Source of the DNA: Blautia sp.
GTDB taxonomy: Bacteria > Bacillota > Clostridia > Lachnospirales > Lachnospiraceae
Reading direction: 5' to 3'
Length of the DNA stretch: 43,622 nt
NCBI GenBank assembly: GCA_017459635.1
Contig: JAFUCO010000063.1
Location: 1 to 43,622, forward strand
Translations under genes and position numbers: made by a program
Part shown: positions 41,230 to 43,622 of the stretch, one piece after another
Layout: each line of letters opens with the position of its first letter
How positions within the stretch are numbered: position 1 is the first letter of the stretch
The notes under the pieces: model-generated
Told to the model about the DNA's origin: nothing
Seen by the model: only the letters and a program-made list of their open reading frames with translations
The model's database searches: none

Positions 41230-41604
41230 TCATTCAGCGATAAAAGCCTGATATTCCTCTGCAGTCATCAGCTCTTCCGACTCGGTAATTCCTGTTACTT
41301 TGATAAACCATGCATCATAAGGAGCCTGGTTCATAAGCTGAGGCTCGTCAGCGAGAGTTTCATTGATCTCGGCTACTGTACCGCTTACCGGACTCATAAC
41401 ATCAGATACAGCCTTAACGGATTCGACATCAGCGAAAGCTTCACCAAGAGTTACTTCATCACCTTCTTCAGGAAGGTTTGCGAATACAAGGTCGCCAAGC
41501 TGATCCTGTGCGTAGTCGGTAATTCCGATATAAGCTGTGGTCTCATCCTCAAAGCGGATCCATTCATGTGTTTTGGTGTACTTGAGATTTTCCGGAAATG
41601 TCAT
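41230..41604 (-). CDS. gcvH: Glycine cleavage system H protein
   Basis: 124 residues. The lipoyl carrier that shuttles the aminomethyl group between P, T and L proteins. YTKTHEWIRFED, ITDYAQDQLGDLVFANLPE and the lipoylation site ESVKAVSD with Lys64 are seen. GGAGG precedes the ATG. Leaving 185 bases from gcvT, it is in the same run; that gap shows no hairpin I would call a terminator. Confidence 0.96.
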   Translation of the reverse strand: MTFPENLKYTKTHEWIRFEDETTAYIGITDYAQDQLGDLVFANLPEEGDEVTLGEAFADVESVKAVSDVMSPVSGTVAEINETLADEPQLMNQAPYDAWFIKVTGITESEELMTAEEYQAFIAE

Positions 41605-41789
41605 GATTTTTTCCTCCTTAAAAAACTGTTGTTAAATTGATGTTCTTTGGTCGTTCATAGCCATCAAAAGAATTAAACCGGTCTGCTTCAGAGTATTTTG
41701 ACTTTTAGAGAGTTTTTCCTGTGAAAGAGTCATTCGTCCTGTGACGGAACTATTGGCCTTTGCCTGGATTTTTCAACCATGGCGGACTT

Positions 41790-42887
41790 TTATTTTGCTG
41801 CAGGTTTATGATAGAAGGGCAGGCTTACTGTCTCGGCTGCCACACGGCGGCCGCGGACTACTGCTTCTACCTGTGCGCCTACAACAGGAACATCGGTATC
41901 CAGCATAGCCATGGCTACCGGAAATCCAAGATACGGACAGTGTGTTCCGGACGTAGTCATTCCAACCAGACGGTCGCCGATCATTACTTCCTGATGTTCC
42001 CTTATTATTCCTTTTCCTGTGACCTTAAGCCCCACTCTCCTGCGGGAAGGTTCCCCGGCTGCAATAAGAGCTTCTTTACCAATAAACTCCTTTTTCTGGA
42101 ATTTAACGAAATTTCCGAGACCGGAAGCTACGGGGGTGATCTCTTCGCTTAGTTCATGGCCATAAAGCGGCATGGATGCTTCCAGACGGAGCGTGTCCCT
42201 TGCTCCAAGGCCGCAGGGGATAAGTCCATCATCTTTACCGGCTTCCAGGAGCATATTCCACATGGCAGGAGCATCTTCAGCAGCCATATAGAATTCAAAA
42301 CCGTTCTCTCCGGTATACCCGGTACGTGAGATGATACAGGATATTCCTCCGACTTTTCCATCAAAGACCGCAGAGTAATAGCCTGTGGGGATATCCTTCT
42401 CATCTGCCAGCCTGTGAAGTATAGCGTCAGCTTTCGGACCCTGCAGCGCTATCTGCCCATATTCCGCAGATACATCAGTGACAGTCACATCCCCAAAACA
42501 GTGCTCTTTCATCCAGGCAAAGTCTTTATCCTTGTTTGACGCATTCACCACAACAAAGTAATCATTATCGTGAACCTTGTAGACGATAAGATCATCAACG
42601 GTGCCGCCGTTCTCGTAGCACATCGGGCTGTAGCGGGCCTTGCCGTCCTTCATTACAGTGTAGTCGTTTGTCAGAAGATGATTAAGATTCCTGAGTGCGT
42701 CCGGCCCCTGTATTAATACCTCTCCCATGTGTGAAACATCGAAAAGTCCGCAGGCTGTACGCACTGCCATGTGTTCCTTGATCACACCTGTCTGGTATTG
42801 AACCGGCAGGATATAACCTCCGAATTCCACCATTTTTCCTCCGCATTTAACATGCTCTTCATACAGAGGAGTCTTTTTTCCTTCCAT
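41790..42887 (-). CDS. gcvT: Glycine cleavage system aminomethyltransferase (T-protein)
   Basis: 365 residues. It releases ammonia from aminomethyl-GcvH and makes methylene-tetrahydrofolate. TPLYEEHVKCGGKMVEFGGY at the N-terminus, FDVSHMGEV, GTVDDLIVYKV with the catalytic Asp, SRTGYTGENGFEFY, and GLGARDTLRLEASMPLYGHEL are family motifs. The ATG at 42887 is chosen: GGGGG lies 9 bases upstream and this is the family's normal start. The frame extends to a TTG at 42926 without support. First gene of the operon, behind the glycine riboswitch. Confidence 0.95.
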   Translation of the reverse strand: MEGKKTPLYEEHVKCGGKMVEFGGYILPVQYQTGVIKEHMAVRTACGLFDVSHMGEVLIQGPDALRNLNHLLTNDYTVMKDGKARYSPMCYENGGTVDDLIVYKVHDNDYFVVVNASNKDKDFAWMKEHCFGDVTVTDVSAEYGQIALQGPKADAILHRLADEKDIPTGYYSAVFDGKVGGISCIISRTGYTGENGFEFYMAAEDAPAMWNMLLEAGKDDGLIPCGLGARDTLRLEASMPLYGHELSEEITPVASGLGNFVKFQKKEFIGKEALIAAGEPSRRRVGLKVTGKGIIREHQEVMIGDRLVGMTTSGTHCPYLGFPVAMAMLDTDVPVVGAQVEAVVRGRRVAAETVSLPFYHKPAAK

Positions 42888-42930
42888 CCTGGTGTACCCC
42901 CTTTCATTAAACTGCAGTGACAACAATATA

Positions 42931-42984
42931 AAAAAGACAGGACGCGCTGCAGGACTTAATCAGTCCTGCAGCGTGACCTGTCTT
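42931..42984 (-). terminator. Riboswitch-controlled terminator hairpin before gcvT
   Basis: On the minus strand AAGACAGG-TCA-CGCTGCAGGACT pairs with AGTCCTGCAGCG-CG-TCCTGTCTT, followed by TTTTT. The first eight bases of the 5' arm (42984-42977) also belong to the 3' end of the second glycine aptamer, so the full terminator and the folded aptamer compete. Confidence 0.85.
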
Positions 42985-43210
42985 GGTACCTGAAAGATTC
43001 GGCTGCCTGAATGCAGGCCTTTTGAGGACCCGCTGCCATGGCATCCCTTACTTCTTCGGTGCTGTAAAAGAATGTACTTCATCATGAAATACATCCCCGC
43101 TTTCCAGGGTCGCGTCCGATACCGGTTCTTTTGCCTGAGAGTTTTTCACTTGTGCCCCTTCGGCGTCCGGGCTGTGGTTACGTACACATGCCGGATCTCT
43201 CCCGGAATCA
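42977..43210 (-). promoter_or_regulatory. Tandem glycine riboswitch
   Basis: Two glycine aptamers lead gcvT. Aptamer 1 (about 43210-43110) has GGGAGAGATCCGG, GCCGAAGGGGCA and CTCTCAGGCAAAAGAACCGG, the classic conserved blocks. Aptamer 2 (43108-42977) is more diverged: GGAAAGCGG, CACCGAAGAAGTAAGG, and AATCTTTCAGGTACCAAG. Known family logic is that glycine binding turns the cleavage operon on; the overlap with the terminator fits this. Confidence 0.92.
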
Positions 43211-43238
43211 TCAACCGCAGTTATTCTTTTATACTCCG

Positions 43239-43267
43239 AGTGTAATATATTGAGCCCGAAATGTCAA
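43239..43267 (-). promoter_or_regulatory. Promoter of the gcv operon
   Basis: On the minus strand TTGACA (43267-43262), a 17-base spacer, and TACACT (43244-43239). The transcript would start just before aptamer 1. Confidence 0.7.
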
Positions 43268-43361
43268 TGTATTATCTGCTATTCCTACAGTGTCTGAGCC
43301 TTTCATAAGTAATCCTTTTTGCGAAGCAGAGATGAAGCCCGCAAGAACGTATTTCCGAATA

Positions 43362-43400
43362 GAGGCCCGGCCGCTTACGGCTGGGGCCGTGAATAGCCGC
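43362..43400. repeat. Partial copy of the GCGGCTGGGG repeat
   Basis: GGCCGCTTACGGCTGGGG and GGCCGTGAATAGCC resemble the palindrome and tail at 10965-11031. The remainder of 43268-43517 shows no gene or ribosome site. Confidence 0.4.
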
Positions 43401-43517
43401 TCAGATATGAAAGTGTCTGTATGTCAGATATAGCGGCATCAAAACCCAACGTCATATATGAAAGCAACGAGGCATAAACAGGTTACAGGTCACACCCTGA
43501 CCAGGACTTGATATCCG

Positions 43518-43553
43518 AAAAGGCGGAGGTACTTTTCATACCTCCGCCTTTAC
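43518..43553 (-). terminator. Terminator of the gene entering from the right
   Basis: AAAGGCGGAGGTA and TACCTCCGCCTTT are perfectly paired around a 7-base loop, with T-rich ends on both strands. It ends a minus-strand transcript coming from beyond 43622. Two minus-strand frames are open at the edge: one ends QAQVKAEV with TGA inside this hairpin (43536), the other ends EESFGS at 43585. I cannot tell which is coding. Confidence 0.75.
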
Positions 43554-43622
43554 TTGCGCTTGTGAGATCACCTTTTCTGCTTTATCAAGAGCCAAAGCTT
43601 TCTTCCAACCTAAGCTCACCTG

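Noticed and set aside
43536-43622. Partial minus-strand gene at the right edge
   Set aside because: Two frames are open to the edge and neither has enough residues to identify. Only the terminator is reported.

Overview
The window looks like chromosomal DNA of a Gram-positive anaerobe of the class Clostridia, most likely Lachnospiraceae. This rests on gene content and style, not on a database match: strong AAGGAGG-type ribosome sites, a two-subunit glycine decarboxylase (GcvPA/GcvPB), an NrdG-type radical SAM activase, DUF975, an ACT protein-hom-lysC operon, an Ic-type aspartate aminotransferase and a type II Cas9. No rRNA, tRNA, insertion-sequence transposase or CRISPR array is visible.

Left edge (1-4.2 kb): a cas9 gene on the minus strand with all RuvC and HNH catalytic residues but without most of its PAM-interacting end. 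A divergent, well-formed tracrRNA gene has a promoter that overlaps the cas9 ribosome site. A 177-bp near-perfect palindrome follows. From 4 to 13.2 kb lie two secreted or surface proteins (peptidoglycan-binding; Ig/fibronectin-like), a two-part pyruvyl-transferase protein, galactokinase, a Nudix hydrolase, a small membrane protein, tadA, nrdG and a 71-aa protein.

The most unusual unit is at 13.5-18.1 kb: a nonribosomal peptide synthetase protein of order adenylation-carrier-condensation, overlapping by ATGA with a GH3-family acyl-acid amido synthetase gene. Together they look like a compact, undescribed pathway for joining a carboxylic acid to an amine or amino acid. Next come nth, a HicB-like protein, an 18-bp minisatellite, and an ACT protein-hom-lysC-DUF975-tex run (aspartate-family amino acid synthesis), then prfB with its programmed +1 frameshift.

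From 27.3 to 35.8 kb there are a phosphatase, an RlmI/RlmK-like methyltransferase, and a cell-wall group on the minus strand: aspartate aminotransferase, an L,D-transpeptidase homologue whose active-site residues are replaced, ddl and murF. Structured repeat elements are interspersed, and one supplies the last codons of ddl. Two gene remnants (PucR-like, and a small unknown) sit here.

The right end (36-43.3 kb) is a complete glycine cleavage operon, gcvT-gcvH-gcvPA-gcvPB-lplA-lpdA, led by a sigma-70-type promoter, a tandem glycine riboswitch and an overlapping terminator hairpin. Lipoate ligase and the L-protein in the same run complete lipoylation and reoxidation of GcvH. Short palindromic repeats with the core GGGGACGGTTC occur at five or more places between genes, often acting as the spacer between converging stop codons.
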